Below, piece after piece: positions 7,120 through 15,239 of a DNA stretch of 64,000 bases. Position 1 is the first letter of the stretch, and the number at the start of each line of letters is the position of its first letter. The translations under genes were made by a program, and so were the position numbers. The notes below the pieces were generated by a model. That model was not told the DNA's origin. It searched no databases and worked only from the letters and a program-made list of their open reading frames with translations. Origin of the DNA: Ignavibacteriales bacterium (GTDB lineage Bacteria; Bacteroidota; Ignavibacteria; Ignavibacteriales; Ignavibacteriaceae); contig JADJIA010000005.1 in the NCBI GenBank assembly GCA_016707285.1, forward strand, positions 62,001-126,000. Reading direction: 5' to 3'.

Positions 7120-10014
7120 ATGATCAGAGTTAAAGTTTCAGTAATAACGGGACTATTCTTTTTTACATTGTTTTTTAGCAATTACGCTCAAAATTCAGGC
7201 GACAAGTACAAAAATGACGCCATAAAGATGATGAGCGGTGGTAAATATGGTGAAGCAATTGATTTGCTAAACAAATATGTAGGAGTTTTTCCGGCGCGTC
7301 CAGACGGATATAATCTTCGCGGCAAATGTTACGAGAAGAGAAATCAGCTTGTAAATGCGCAAAATGATTACAGAATTGCTGCCAAACTTGAACCCGGAAA
7401 CAGAGAATATCAAAACGATTTAAATAGAGTTAACAACCTGTTAAATAATGATCTTAATGCAAAGATCAAGGGTTATCAGCGTGAAATAGCCATTAATCCC
7501 AAAAATCCAAAAAATTACCTCGCCATCGCAAACTGTTACAGGTTAATGTTTAACTGGACAGAGAGTGAAATTTGGTATGACAAATATCTTGAACTTGAAG
7601 AACCATCTGCTGATGAAGTCATTAGATACACTGAAGTGTTAAGTTATTTGAAAAAATATGCAAAATGTGAACCAATTTTAGACAGATTTGTAAAAAAATA
7701 CCCAAATGATCACAGACTATGGAGCCGTCACGGCTATATTAAAATGTGGCTTGGGAAGAGTGAGGAAGCAAAAACCTCATTTGAAACAGCTTTAAAACTT
7801 CGCCCTTATTTTAAAGAGGCTCAGGATGGTCTCGATCAGGTACTCGGTAAATATTTTACCAATCTTTACAAAGACACCACAGCCACATGGGAGGCAAAAA
7901 ACCAAAAAGCACCACCTCCGGCTCCTGAATTTGCGATTGATAAATATTACAGGATTCTCAGAAACAATCCTAAAGATGACAAAACCCGCTTTCTGCTTAT
8001 AGATGAACTGATAAAGTATAGCAGGTGGGAAGAGGCATACCAACAATTGATTATCCTCGAAGAAAAGTATAAAGATGATCCAAAATGGATTGCGCTGAAT
8101 GACAAAGTTCTTCAGATAAGAGAGCAGAATTATACCAAGAGGATAAACGAGCTGCAAAAACTGCTTGAAAAAAATCCAAATGATGTAAAATCATTAACAG
8201 AAATTGTTCAACTTCTTAATAATCTTAAGAGGACAGAAGAAGCATTTACCTTATTAAAAGCTTATTTTGATGCAAATCCTAACTCAGAAGATTGTAAACT
8301 AAGGAAAATCTATGCAAGAATAGCATCAGATTTTCAAGACAATTACACAGCCATCGAGCAGCTTGATTTTTGTCTCGCCAAAGATCCTTCCGATCTGGAG
8401 TTAAAACTTCAGAGAGGGATTATTTCGGTATGGCTTGGTCAGGATGAAGATCTGGCATATCAATATTTAAGTGATGTTGTTGCGGCAAAACCCAAAGAGG
8501 TTACCGCCTTAATCGGTCTCGCATCTTTAGAGATGAAGAAGAATAATTTTGATCAGGCGAGTGCCTTAATTGATTCCGTAAGGGCAATTGATCCAAACCA
8601 TCCGGAACTTGAAACACTGCTCTCAAACCTTGAGACTTCGAAGTTAAGAGCCGCAGAAGAAGCTTTGTTCCAGAGTCTTGAGGTGGGTCGCGAAAAAATT
8701 AGAGCCGGAGACTGTCAGGGAGCCCTTGAGGTTTATGATGATTTTCTAATCAAACATGAGGGCAACAGAACAATTCTCAAAGAATATGCTGATATTAACT
8801 CTTGTCTAAAAAACTATGACAAAGCTCTTGCCATTTATGATTCTCTAATTAATCAGGAATATGATTATTTAATTGATCTTGAGAGAGCAAAAGTTTATTT
8901 CTCAAAAGGCGATTATCAAAAATCCATTTCGGAATTTGAGAGACTGGTTAAAGAAGACAATGCTGATTTTGCTGCTAAACTTTTCCTTGGTGATGCTTAT
9001 GCCCAGGTTGAGGATTATGATAAAGCAAGAGATATGTATGATAGTCTTCTTGTGAATAATACAGACACCACACAAATTGCACTGATCAATCAAAGAATCG
9101 GCTGGTTGCCACTTGGTGGGGTGGAAGCCCTTCTGGGAGGATTTCCTGCTTATATCCTCTTAAATCCATTCATTTCCTATTTTGGTGATAACACCGATTT
9201 TGGTTATTTGACCTATGGTATCAGTTCTGATTTGGGAGTAACCTCCTTCCTCTCTCTGGGACTTCAGGGAAGCATCGGCAAGCTATCATCGCCATATACA
9301 ACGGTCGATCTGAACACCTGGAAAGGGTCGTTGTATATCAGGCCCTTAAGTCCGTTTTTAATAGGATTAAGTTATGGTGAACAGGCATTCCTTTCACCCA
9401 AAAAGACTTATCCCCTTTATGAGGCATTTATAAGAGCCAATGAAGAGAAACATTTTCATGCGCAAGTTACTTACCTTCAACAGGAAGCTGCAACAATGTT
9501 ATATTCTGCACTCCTTGTTTATCCATTTGGATCATTAAGTGACAGGTTGCGGGTTGAGATAATAAAAGCAGAGGGTTGGTATATTACGAGTGGGAAATAC
9601 AGGGTTTCCGGTGCCTATACATATCTTATGATTTCGGATGGCAACAGAGGAGCCAACACTGAAGTGCGAATAGGAAGATATTTTTATCCGGAATTGCTTG
9701 CAGGTTATGAATTATATTCAACTATTTACGCAAGAAAATCGATATTTTATTATTCTCCACAGAGTTTTCTTTCTCACAGTATTTTTGCTGACTGGAATTT
9801 TTACAAAGATGAACAATTTGATATTTCAGCCGGTGGAAGATTTGGTTTTATACCTGAGAGCGCTTATTGGTTAAGAGAGGGATATGTTCAGGCAGTCTAT
9901 TCACCTCTCGAAAATCTCAGGATTAATGCCAGAGGGCAATTGGGAAGTACTGCGAGAGAGACGATAGGCTACAGCTCGAGATCATACAGTATTTCAGTAT
10001 TCTGGATGTTATAG
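7120..10014 (+). CDS. TPR protein with C-terminal outer-membrane beta-barrel (PgaA-like architecture)
   Basis: A 964-residue exported protein. Signal peptide residues 1-23 (ends SNYAQ). Residues about 28-640 are tandem TPR units (for example GEAIDLLNKYV, DKALAIYDSLI, DKARDMYDSLL). From about residue 663 the sequence changes to roughly 300 residues of alternating hydrophobic/aromatic strands (GYLTYGISSDLGVTSFLSLGLQG) and ends SYSISVFWML, a typical terminal beta-strand. A periplasmic TPR domain followed by a barrel of this size is the layout of PgaA, the poly-N-acetylglucosamine porin; PelB and BcsC are similar. Together with the GT2 synthase downstream this suggests an exopolysaccharide export porin. 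The polymer is unknown. A YaiO-like barrel is the alternative reading. The TAG stop is followed by UAS 3. Confidence 0.75.
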   Translation: MIRVKVSVITGLFFFTLFFSNYAQNSGDKYKNDAIKMMSGGKYGEAIDLLNKYVGVFPARPDGYNLRGKCYEKRNQLVNAQNDYRIAAKLEPGNREYQNDLNRVNNLLNNDLNAKIKGYQREIAINPKNPKNYLAIANCYRLMFNWTESEIWYDKYLELEEPSADEVIRYTEVLSYLKKYAKCEPILDRFVKKYPNDHRLWSRHGYIKMWLGKSEEAKTSFETALKLRPYFKEAQDGLDQVLGKYFTNLYKDTTATWEAKNQKAPPPAPEFAIDKYYRILRNNPKDDKTRFLLIDELIKYSRWEEAYQQLIILEEKYKDDPKWIALNDKVLQIREQNYTKRINELQKLLEKNPNDVKSLTEIVQLLNNLKRTEEAFTLLKAYFDANPNSEDCKLRKIYARIASDFQDNYTAIEQLDFCLAKDPSDLELKLQRGIISVWLGQDEDLAYQYLSDVVAAKPKEVTALIGLASLEMKKNNFDQASALIDSVRAIDPNHPELETLLSNLETSKLRAAEEALFQSLEVGREKIRAGDCQGALEVYDDFLIKHEGNRTILKEYADINSCLKNYDKALAIYDSLINQEYDYLIDLERAKVYFSKGDYQKSISEFERLVKEDNADFAAKLFLGDAYAQVEDYDKARDMYDSLLVNNTDTTQIALINQRIGWLPLGGVEALLGGFPAYILLNPFISYFGDNTDFGYLTYGISSDLGVTSFLSLGLQGSIGKLSSPYTTVDLNTWKGSLYIRPLSPFLIGLSYGEQAFLSPKKTYPLYEAFIRANEEKHFHAQVTYLQQEAATMLYSALLVYPFGSLSDRLRVEIIKAEGWYITSGKYRVSGAYTYLMISDGNRGANTEVRIGRYFYPELLAGYELYSTIYARKSIFYYSPQSFLSHSIFADWNFYKDEQFDISAGGRFGFIPESAYWLREGYVQAVYSPLENLRINARGQLGSTARETIGYSSRSYSISVFWML

Positions 10015-10015
10015 C

Positions 10016-10032
10016 TGTCTCATTGTGAGAAT
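10016..10032. promoter_or_regulatory. Candidate enhancer-binding-protein site 3 (UAS)
   Basis: TGTCTCA-TTG-TGAGAAT begins one base after the TPR/barrel stop. The left arm is identical to sites 1 and 2, and the right arm keeps TGAGA of TGAGACA. Its centre is about 94 bp upstream of the start site predicted from the sigma-54-like promoter at 10092. Confidence 0.55.
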
Positions 10033-10091
10033 TCCAACAATTTAATTTTTTAAAACCTTTATAATCAATCACTAATCGGACTTTTTTTATC

Positions 10092-10107
10092 AGGCATGAT
10101 TTTTGCT
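10092..10107 (+). promoter_or_regulatory. Sigma-54-type promoter for the GT2 synthase operon
   Basis: AGGCATGATTTTTGCT keeps the invariant GG and GC at sigma-54 spacing and shares GGCATGATT with the promoter at 5771. The predicted start is near 10118, 20 bases before the ATG at 10138. Pairing with UAS 3 makes chance unlikely. Confidence 0.65.
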
Positions 10108-10137
10108 AATAAGAAAGTATCACAAAAAAGAATATAA

Positions 10138-11535
10138 ATGTCACAGAACAAGATCAGATCAACCAAGATAACCGTAAAAAACACAGAAGCAACCGAAACG
10201 GCTCATGTTAACCGGTTAAATCAGATTCTCCGGAGATTAGTCATCTCGGGACTCTCTTCGGTTGCGTTGATCTTCACAATTATTTTCACCATGCCAATGA
10301 CCATATTGTCTTATTCAGCACTTTTTGAATATTCGACAATGATCTCTCTTCTACTTTTCCTTCTGATCCTGCTCATTCGCTATTTTGGACTTTTGGGGAT
10401 GGCATATCTTTGGCTGAATAATTACACTTTTTCGAAGCGGCCCGATTTTCAACCTTTTGTCTCGGTGATTGTTCCGGTTTATAACGAAGGTATCCTGCTC
10501 AAAGATGCAATAGTATCTCTTCTTGAGTTGGATTATTCAAATTATGAGATAATTGTAGTGAATGATGGATCAACTGATAATACCTACGATGTTGCTAAAA
10601 CAATGGTTGGTTATCAGCAGGGTGTGTATGGGAAAGTAAAAGTTTCTCTGATCAGCAAACCCAATGGGGGAAAAGCCCGTGCTTTGAATGCCGGAATCAG
10701 TTACTCCAAAGCTGAAATAGTTTTGTGTATGGATGGTGACAGTCAGTTATCACCCGAGACAATTAAAAATGCAGCGAGGCACTTCATCGATCCAAGGATC
10801 GGAGCTGTTGCAGGAAATGTTAAGGTATTAAACAGAAAAAGGTTTTACGCCGATTTGCAGGCTCTCGAGTATATTGAAGGTTTGAATATGGCACGAGCTG
10901 CACAAAGTTTTCTGAAATTAGTTAATATCATTCCGGGACCAATTGGTCTTTTCCGTAAAAAAGCCATTGAAGAAGTGGGCTACTACTCAAGCGACACATT
11001 TGCTGAAGATGCAGATCTCACTCTAAAGATTTTATCAAAGGGCTGGAAGGTTTATTATGAACCGACAGCAATTGCATGGACCGAAGCCCCTGTAAAGCTT
11101 CAACAACTTCTAAAACAGAGATATCGTTGGACTCGTGGAATCCTCCAGGCGATACGAAAACATAAAAATTTGTTATACAACCCAACAATTAATTTTGGTG
11201 ATACATTCATTCTCTGGACCATGTTCTATGAAGCGCTTATCTGGCCTATCATGAACATAGTGGCAAATTTCTTCTTTATCGTAGTGTCACTTTTTTATGG
11301 CTATACAAGTCTCATATTTTTCTGGTGGGTTTTTCTGGCTTTACTTGATGCAGTAACTGCACTATATTGTGTGGCTGTAGAGGATGAAGAATTCCGTCTT
11401 GTGCCATATACGCTTGTTTATAGAATGTTTTTTGTTTTCGCAATTGATATTTGTAAGATGATGTCAACAATTGAAGAGTTCCTCGGTTTGGATATGAACT
11501 GGGGCAAATTGGAACGCATCGGAACCGGAAAGTAG
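10138..11535 (+). CDS. Processive GT2 polysaccharide synthase (PgaC/BcsA/HasA-type)
   Basis: A 465-residue inner-membrane glycosyltransferase expected to polymerise a nucleotide sugar and extrude the chain. Two N-terminal membrane segments (about residues 36-58 and 66-92) precede a GT2 domain with the full processive set: VNDGSTDNT (Asp143), DGDS (199-202), EDAD (near 290) and QRYRW (about 327-331). Two or three membrane segments follow (about 355-440). This D,D,D,QxxRW layout is shared with poly-GlcNAc, cellulose and hyaluronan synthases; the size and N-terminal helices are closest to PgaC/IcaA. It heads the second sigma-54-type unit. Polymer identity is not determined. Confidence 0.85.
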   Translation: MSQNKIRSTKITVKNTEATETAHVNRLNQILRRLVISGLSSVALIFTIIFTMPMTILSYSALFEYSTMISLLLFLLILLIRYFGLLGMAYLWLNNYTFSKRPDFQPFVSVIVPVYNEGILLKDAIVSLLELDYSNYEIIVVNDGSTDNTYDVAKTMVGYQQGVYGKVKVSLISKPNGGKARALNAGISYSKAEIVLCMDGDSQLSPETIKNAARHFIDPRIGAVAGNVKVLNRKRFYADLQALEYIEGLNMARAAQSFLKLVNIIPGPIGLFRKKAIEEVGYYSSDTFAEDADLTLKILSKGWKVYYEPTAIAWTEAPVKLQQLLKQRYRWTRGILQAIRKHKNLLYNPTINFGDTFILWTMFYEALIWPIMNIVANFFFIVVSLFYGYTSLIFFWWVFLALLDAVTALYCVAVEDEEFRLVPYTLVYRMFFVFAIDICKMMSTIEEFLGLDMNWGKLERIGTGK

Positions 11536-11550
11536 TAAAAAGGATTTATT

Positions 11551-12030
11551 ATGGAATTAGTACCTATATTAGCAACAATCATTTTGGTTGCAACAATCAG
11601 CACTTTTTTTCTCTCAATTGGAGCATATATATTGTTCAAGGTGAGAGAGGCAAGAGGAGTGAGACAAAAAAGTGTTCCTCCTGCAACAATACAAGCAGAA
11701 CTTGTAACTCCTGAACTTGCTTCAGAACATACAGCTTCATCGACGAGAGAATCACGCAGAACAGCTCCGGCATTTGAGACTACTCATGCCCCGGCTTATC
11801 GTACTGCTCAATCCACCTCCACTAACTTTCAGGCTCCTGCCAGACCTGCAACCAATCTTACCGCTGAGAATGTACCAAATGTACAACCTTTCTCACCGAG
11901 GAGAGATGCACCGATTTCGGCAGTAACCACCAATGCAAAGAAATTTGTGAAAGTTACCTCTGAAGGGGCATCTGAACAACAACAACAGCCGCAACAAGCT
12001 CGTCAGGGCGGGAATTTGAAGTGGCGCTAA
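11551..12030 (+). CDS. Small bitopic membrane protein with disordered Pro/Ala/Thr/Gln tail
   Basis: A 159-residue protein not recognised as a known family. One strongly hydrophobic helix (residues 4-30, VPILATIILVATISTFFLSI) is followed by a basic stretch (KVREARGVRQK) and about 120 low-complexity residues rich in Pro, Ala, Thr and Ser, ending with a Gln run and GGNLKWR. The basic residues after the helix suggest N-out, C-in topology. It sits 15 bp after the synthase and overlaps the next gene by 10 bp, so it may be an accessory subunit of the synthase, occupying the place PgaD holds in pga operons, though no sequence similarity to PgaD is visible. Confidence 0.65.
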   Translation: MELVPILATIILVATISTFFLSIGAYILFKVREARGVRQKSVPPATIQAELVTPELASEHTASSTRESRRTAPAFETTHAPAYRTAQSTSTNFQAPARPATNLTAENVPNVQPFSPRRDAPISAVTTNAKKFVKVTSEGASEQQQQPQQARQGGNLKWR

Positions 12031-13913
12031 AGAAGAGGAACTTCTTTTTTTCCTTCAGTCTGATTGCGATCATTGGAGGAGTGATGATGGTACTTTCAAT
12101 ATTTATATATAATTATATATTGCAAGGAGTCTTCGGAGCTTATGCTTTTTCCTCCAATTCCTTCTCTTTTGAATCGTTTGCGAAGATTTTTTCGCAAGAT
12201 CAGATAAAAATTGCCATTCTCTACTCCAGACAGACAGAGAATTACCTTCCCAAAGGATCCACCTGGGTTAAGGATAATGTTGCTGCCTGGGAGAGATATG
12301 CAGCGGGCAACAAATACCCGATTACTGTCATCACTGAAGATGATCTCGAAAAAGGGATTCTTACAACTGAAGATTTCCAGATTTTGATTCTGCCGAGTGT
12401 AAAGGCATTAAGCGACAGGGAAGTTTTAACGATCAAAGACTATCTCGATCGTGGTGGCAATATTTTGGCTACCGGTGCAACAGGTACTTTTTCCTCGGAT
12501 GGTAAATGGCGTGGATGGGAATTCTTCAAGGAAGTTTACGGAACTGTATTTACAAAAGAGATTTCAAAATTTCCTTCGCCAAGATTATTAACTCTTAAGG
12601 GTGCTTCTCCAATTACTTCAGATATCCCGACAGGGTTTCGTTTAAAGATTGCCACCTGGGATAACATGGTTGCAACAAAAGTTTTGGATCCACGAACTCA
12701 ACAACTTAGCTTTTGGTACGACTTTAAACTTGATTCAGGTCTGGTGAAAGAAGAAGTATTAAATACATCGGGACTATGTTTTGGCACTTATGGCAAGGGA
12801 AGATTTGTTTGGTATGGTTTCGACATTATTACCGTTGTTGGACAAAGAGAAGAATTTGTTGTTCTTGACAAACTAATCAGGAATTCACTTTATTGGTTAT
12901 CAAAGAAGCCGAGCGCATATATTGTTGACTGGCCCGGAAATAAAAAAGCCGCGGCAATCGTAGTGGCTTCAGTTGGAGAAGAACCAGAAAATATTAAAAA
13001 TTTGCTCCCCTTGTTATCATCATCGGGAATAAAAGCGACATTTCTTGTTGATGGGGCATCTGCTTCTTCATCTTCAAATTTGATCAAGAGTCTTTCAGGA
13101 TATGGTGATGTTGCCGGCGTTGTTGATATCGGTTTCATGAATTCGGTTAATGATACCGTTAATAAACTTGACAAACTTGAAATCCAATCAGCTGATTTCA
13201 GCGGTGCCATAAAAACATTTAAGACATCCACCGGGACAAAGGTGCAGGGTATAAAGCCACTTTATGGATTGTTTGATGACAATTCTCTCATGGCGGCTGC
13301 CTCCTCCGGCGTTAAATACATTATAACTGATTCTTTAACTGACAGATCAGTACCAAAATATGTGGTTAAAGGGGAAGAAGCCATTATCACTGTTACAAAA
13401 ACTGTGAGGGATGATAAGGAGATTGTCGGAAAATATGGTCTGAAGGATCATGACTTTCAATTATATACCTATCTCGAAGATGTTGACAGACTCCTTTTTG
13501 AGGGGGGACTTTATGTTCTTAAACTTCACACAAATTATCAGCTAAAACCTGAAAATATTGCTGTTGTTAAAGATATCTTTAAGTATTTTAAGGAGAAGGA
13601 TATCTGGGTAACCAGCATGCCGGTTTTATATAACTGGTGGACAAATAAAAACAAGGTTGAGTTGAGAGTTGAAGCAAGGGGATCAACAAGAATGGTAATT
13701 GCGGTATCAAATGTTGGTACCACTAACTTAAAAGAAGTTTTGATTCCGGTGGATTTTACATCCATGCCGGGGACTTACAAGATATCATCTGAGATAATTA
13801 ATACCCCGTTACCTGAAACAGAGATCAATAGAGAATTAAAAAAATTGACTCTTAGGGTAAAAGATTTAAAATCATCAGAGTCAAGAATTTATTATATCGA
13901 TTACAAGAATTAA
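12021..13913 (+). CDS. Membrane-anchored GATase-like/NodB-like protein lacking deacetylase catalytic residues
   Basis: A 630-residue protein anchored by one N-terminal helix (about residues 10-33). Residues about 60-300 resemble a class I glutamine-amidotransferase-like (ThuA or beta-galactosidase trimerisation) fold: IKIAILYS, FQILILPS, LDRGGNILATGATG. Residues about 310-535 follow the strand order of a NodB polysaccharide deacetylase (AAAIVVAS, then GIKATFLVDG, then YVLKLHTNYQ and DIWVTSMP). The metal-binding TFDDG is replaced by VASVGEEPE, and the HxxxH ligands by a GVVDIGFMNS segment without histidine, so it is probably inactive. A beta-rich C-terminal domain follows (about 550-630). GTG start, overlapping the upstream gene by 10 bp. 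In pga and pel loci this place is held by active deacetylases; here a carbohydrate-binding or scaffolding role is inferred. Confidence 0.6.
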   Translation: MALKKRNFFFSFSLIAIIGGVMMVLSIFIYNYILQGVFGAYAFSSNSFSFESFAKIFSQDQIKIAILYSRQTENYLPKGSTWVKDNVAAWERYAAGNKYPITVITEDDLEKGILTTEDFQILILPSVKALSDREVLTIKDYLDRGGNILATGATGTFSSDGKWRGWEFFKEVYGTVFTKEISKFPSPRLLTLKGASPITSDIPTGFRLKIATWDNMVATKVLDPRTQQLSFWYDFKLDSGLVKEEVLNTSGLCFGTYGKGRFVWYGFDIITVVGQREEFVVLDKLIRNSLYWLSKKPSAYIVDWPGNKKAAAIVVASVGEEPENIKNLLPLLSSSGIKATFLVDGASASSSSNLIKSLSGYGDVAGVVDIGFMNSVNDTVNKLDKLEIQSADFSGAIKTFKTSTGTKVQGIKPLYGLFDDNSLMAAASSGVKYIITDSLTDRSVPKYVVKGEEAIITVTKTVRDDKEIVGKYGLKDHDFQLYTYLEDVDRLLFEGGLYVLKLHTNYQLKPENIAVVKDIFKYFKEKDIWVTSMPVLYNWWTNKNKVELRVEARGSTRMVIAVSNVGTTNLKEVLIPVDFTSMPGTYKISSEIINTPLPETEINRELKKLTLRVKDLKSSESRIYYIDYKN

Positions 13914-13928
13914 GAATTTGGTTTAGAG

Positions 13929-15230
13929 ATGCTCAAAAAAATATATGTACCGGTAATGTTATTATTTGGTAGTTTTTTCCTTACCTCTTGTGTAGAACCT
14001 TTGGGAGGAAGTGATTCAATTCCACCTCAGGTTGCTTTGTATAAACCGACATCAAACGACACAATTATTCTCGGACCTCAGGAGATTATTTATGACGCCT
14101 CTGATGATCAGGGGATTGCAAAGGTTGAGTTATATATTGACGGGCTTCTTTCAGGCAGTTTTCCTGCTGAAAATGGTAACAGACCTGCAATCAAATTAAA
14201 TTTGGATTCCGCAACTTTTGTTAACAAAACTTTCAGCTACTACATTAAAGTTTATGATCTTGGCGGTAATTCCAGCAGTAGTGAGACAAAAACCAAAATC
14301 GCTGTTGTTACATCTAAATCTCCTCCCGAGGCACCTTATGGACTTGAAATAATCGAACCTGAAGGAGCCAATGATATAATTCTTTCCTGGAAAGACAGCT
14401 CAAAATTGGTGGATGGATACGAAATATGGCTGAGCGAAGTGAACACTGATAACGCATCCTTTTTCCTTTATACAACTGTGTCAGCTTCCACAAAACTTAT
14501 GCCCATTCCAAAACCGCCTGTGATTAATTATTACAAGATCAGAGCGTATAATAAAATTGGCAAGTCGAATTTTAGTGTAATTATAAATTCTGAGGGGGGC
14601 TCAGGCAGTGGTATTCTGGGACCGCAAGGTTTAACCGCTACAGCGTGGGGACAAAGGGAAGTGGAACTTAACTGGATAAACCGGGCAACAAATGGAGTCT
14701 ATTTGTCCGTTCAGCGAAAAGCAGCCAGTTCGGCGGTTTGGTCTTCGATTGCCACTTTATCAGCGAGCAGGACTTCATACACTGATAACTCAGGAACCCT
14801 CTTCGGAGGAGCGACCTATTATTACAGAGTAAAAGTGATAGCTCAAACTGATTCAGGGGCTTCAAGGGAGGTTTCTGTGGTTACATGGCCATTTGATCTT
14901 ACTCCTGCATCCAACCTGATAGGAGTTTTTGCTGATACACCGGCTGTATCAAAGAAAATGATTAAATTATCGTGGAAAGATAATTCAAATCAGGAAGAAG
15001 GAAATCTGGTTGAGCGAAAAGAAGGTTCTGGTGGCACTTACCAGACCATTGCGATACTGAGTTCTGACATTACAGCGTTTGATGATACTTTAGTCACCAA
15101 AGGTAAAACTTATTTTTATAGAATCAAGCTTTCAAAACAAGGTTACATTTCACGAGCTTCCAATGAAGTATCTGTGACAGTTACTGAACCTGCAAAAGCC
15201 ATAATGCGGTACGAACGAAAAAGAAAGTAG
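13929..15230 (+). CDS. Lipoprotein with Ig-like and fibronectin type III domains
   Basis: A 433-residue lipoprotein with signal and lipobox LTSC (Cys21). Residues about 33-128 form a bacterial Ig-like domain (PPQVALYKPTSNDTI to YYIKVYDLGGNSS). Three FN3-type modules follow, at about 133-225, 233-325 and 330-422, recognisable by repeats such as LSWKD, LNWIN, LSWKDNS and the late YYYRVKV and YFYRIKL strands. No catalytic residues are seen. It lies 15 bp after the GATase/NodB-like gene and may help bind or retain the polymer in the periplasm or at the outer membrane; that role is inferred from context only. Confidence 0.75.
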   Translation: MLKKIYVPVMLLFGSFFLTSCVEPLGGSDSIPPQVALYKPTSNDTIILGPQEIIYDASDDQGIAKVELYIDGLLSGSFPAENGNRPAIKLNLDSATFVNKTFSYYIKVYDLGGNSSSSETKTKIAVVTSKSPPEAPYGLEIIEPEGANDIILSWKDSSKLVDGYEIWLSEVNTDNASFFLYTTVSASTKLMPIPKPPVINYYKIRAYNKIGKSNFSVIINSEGGSGSGILGPQGLTATAWGQREVELNWINRATNGVYLSVQRKAASSAVWSSIATLSASRTSYTDNSGTLFGGATYYYRVKVIAQTDSGASREVSVVTWPFDLTPASNLIGVFADTPAVSKKMIKLSWKDNSNQEEGNLVERKEGSGGTYQTIAILSSDITAFDDTLVTKGKTYFYRIKLSKQGYISRASNEVSVTVTEPAKAIMRYERKRK

Positions 15231-15239
15231 ATGCAGTAG

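Noticed and set aside
7792..8157. 121-residue minus-strand ORF inside the TPR protein gene
   Set aside because: Shadow of the TPR coding frame, with no recognisable domain.
10885..10902. TGGCACGAGCTGCACA as a third sigma-54 promoter
   Set aside because: GG-to-GC spacing is two bases short and it lies inside the GT2 coding region.
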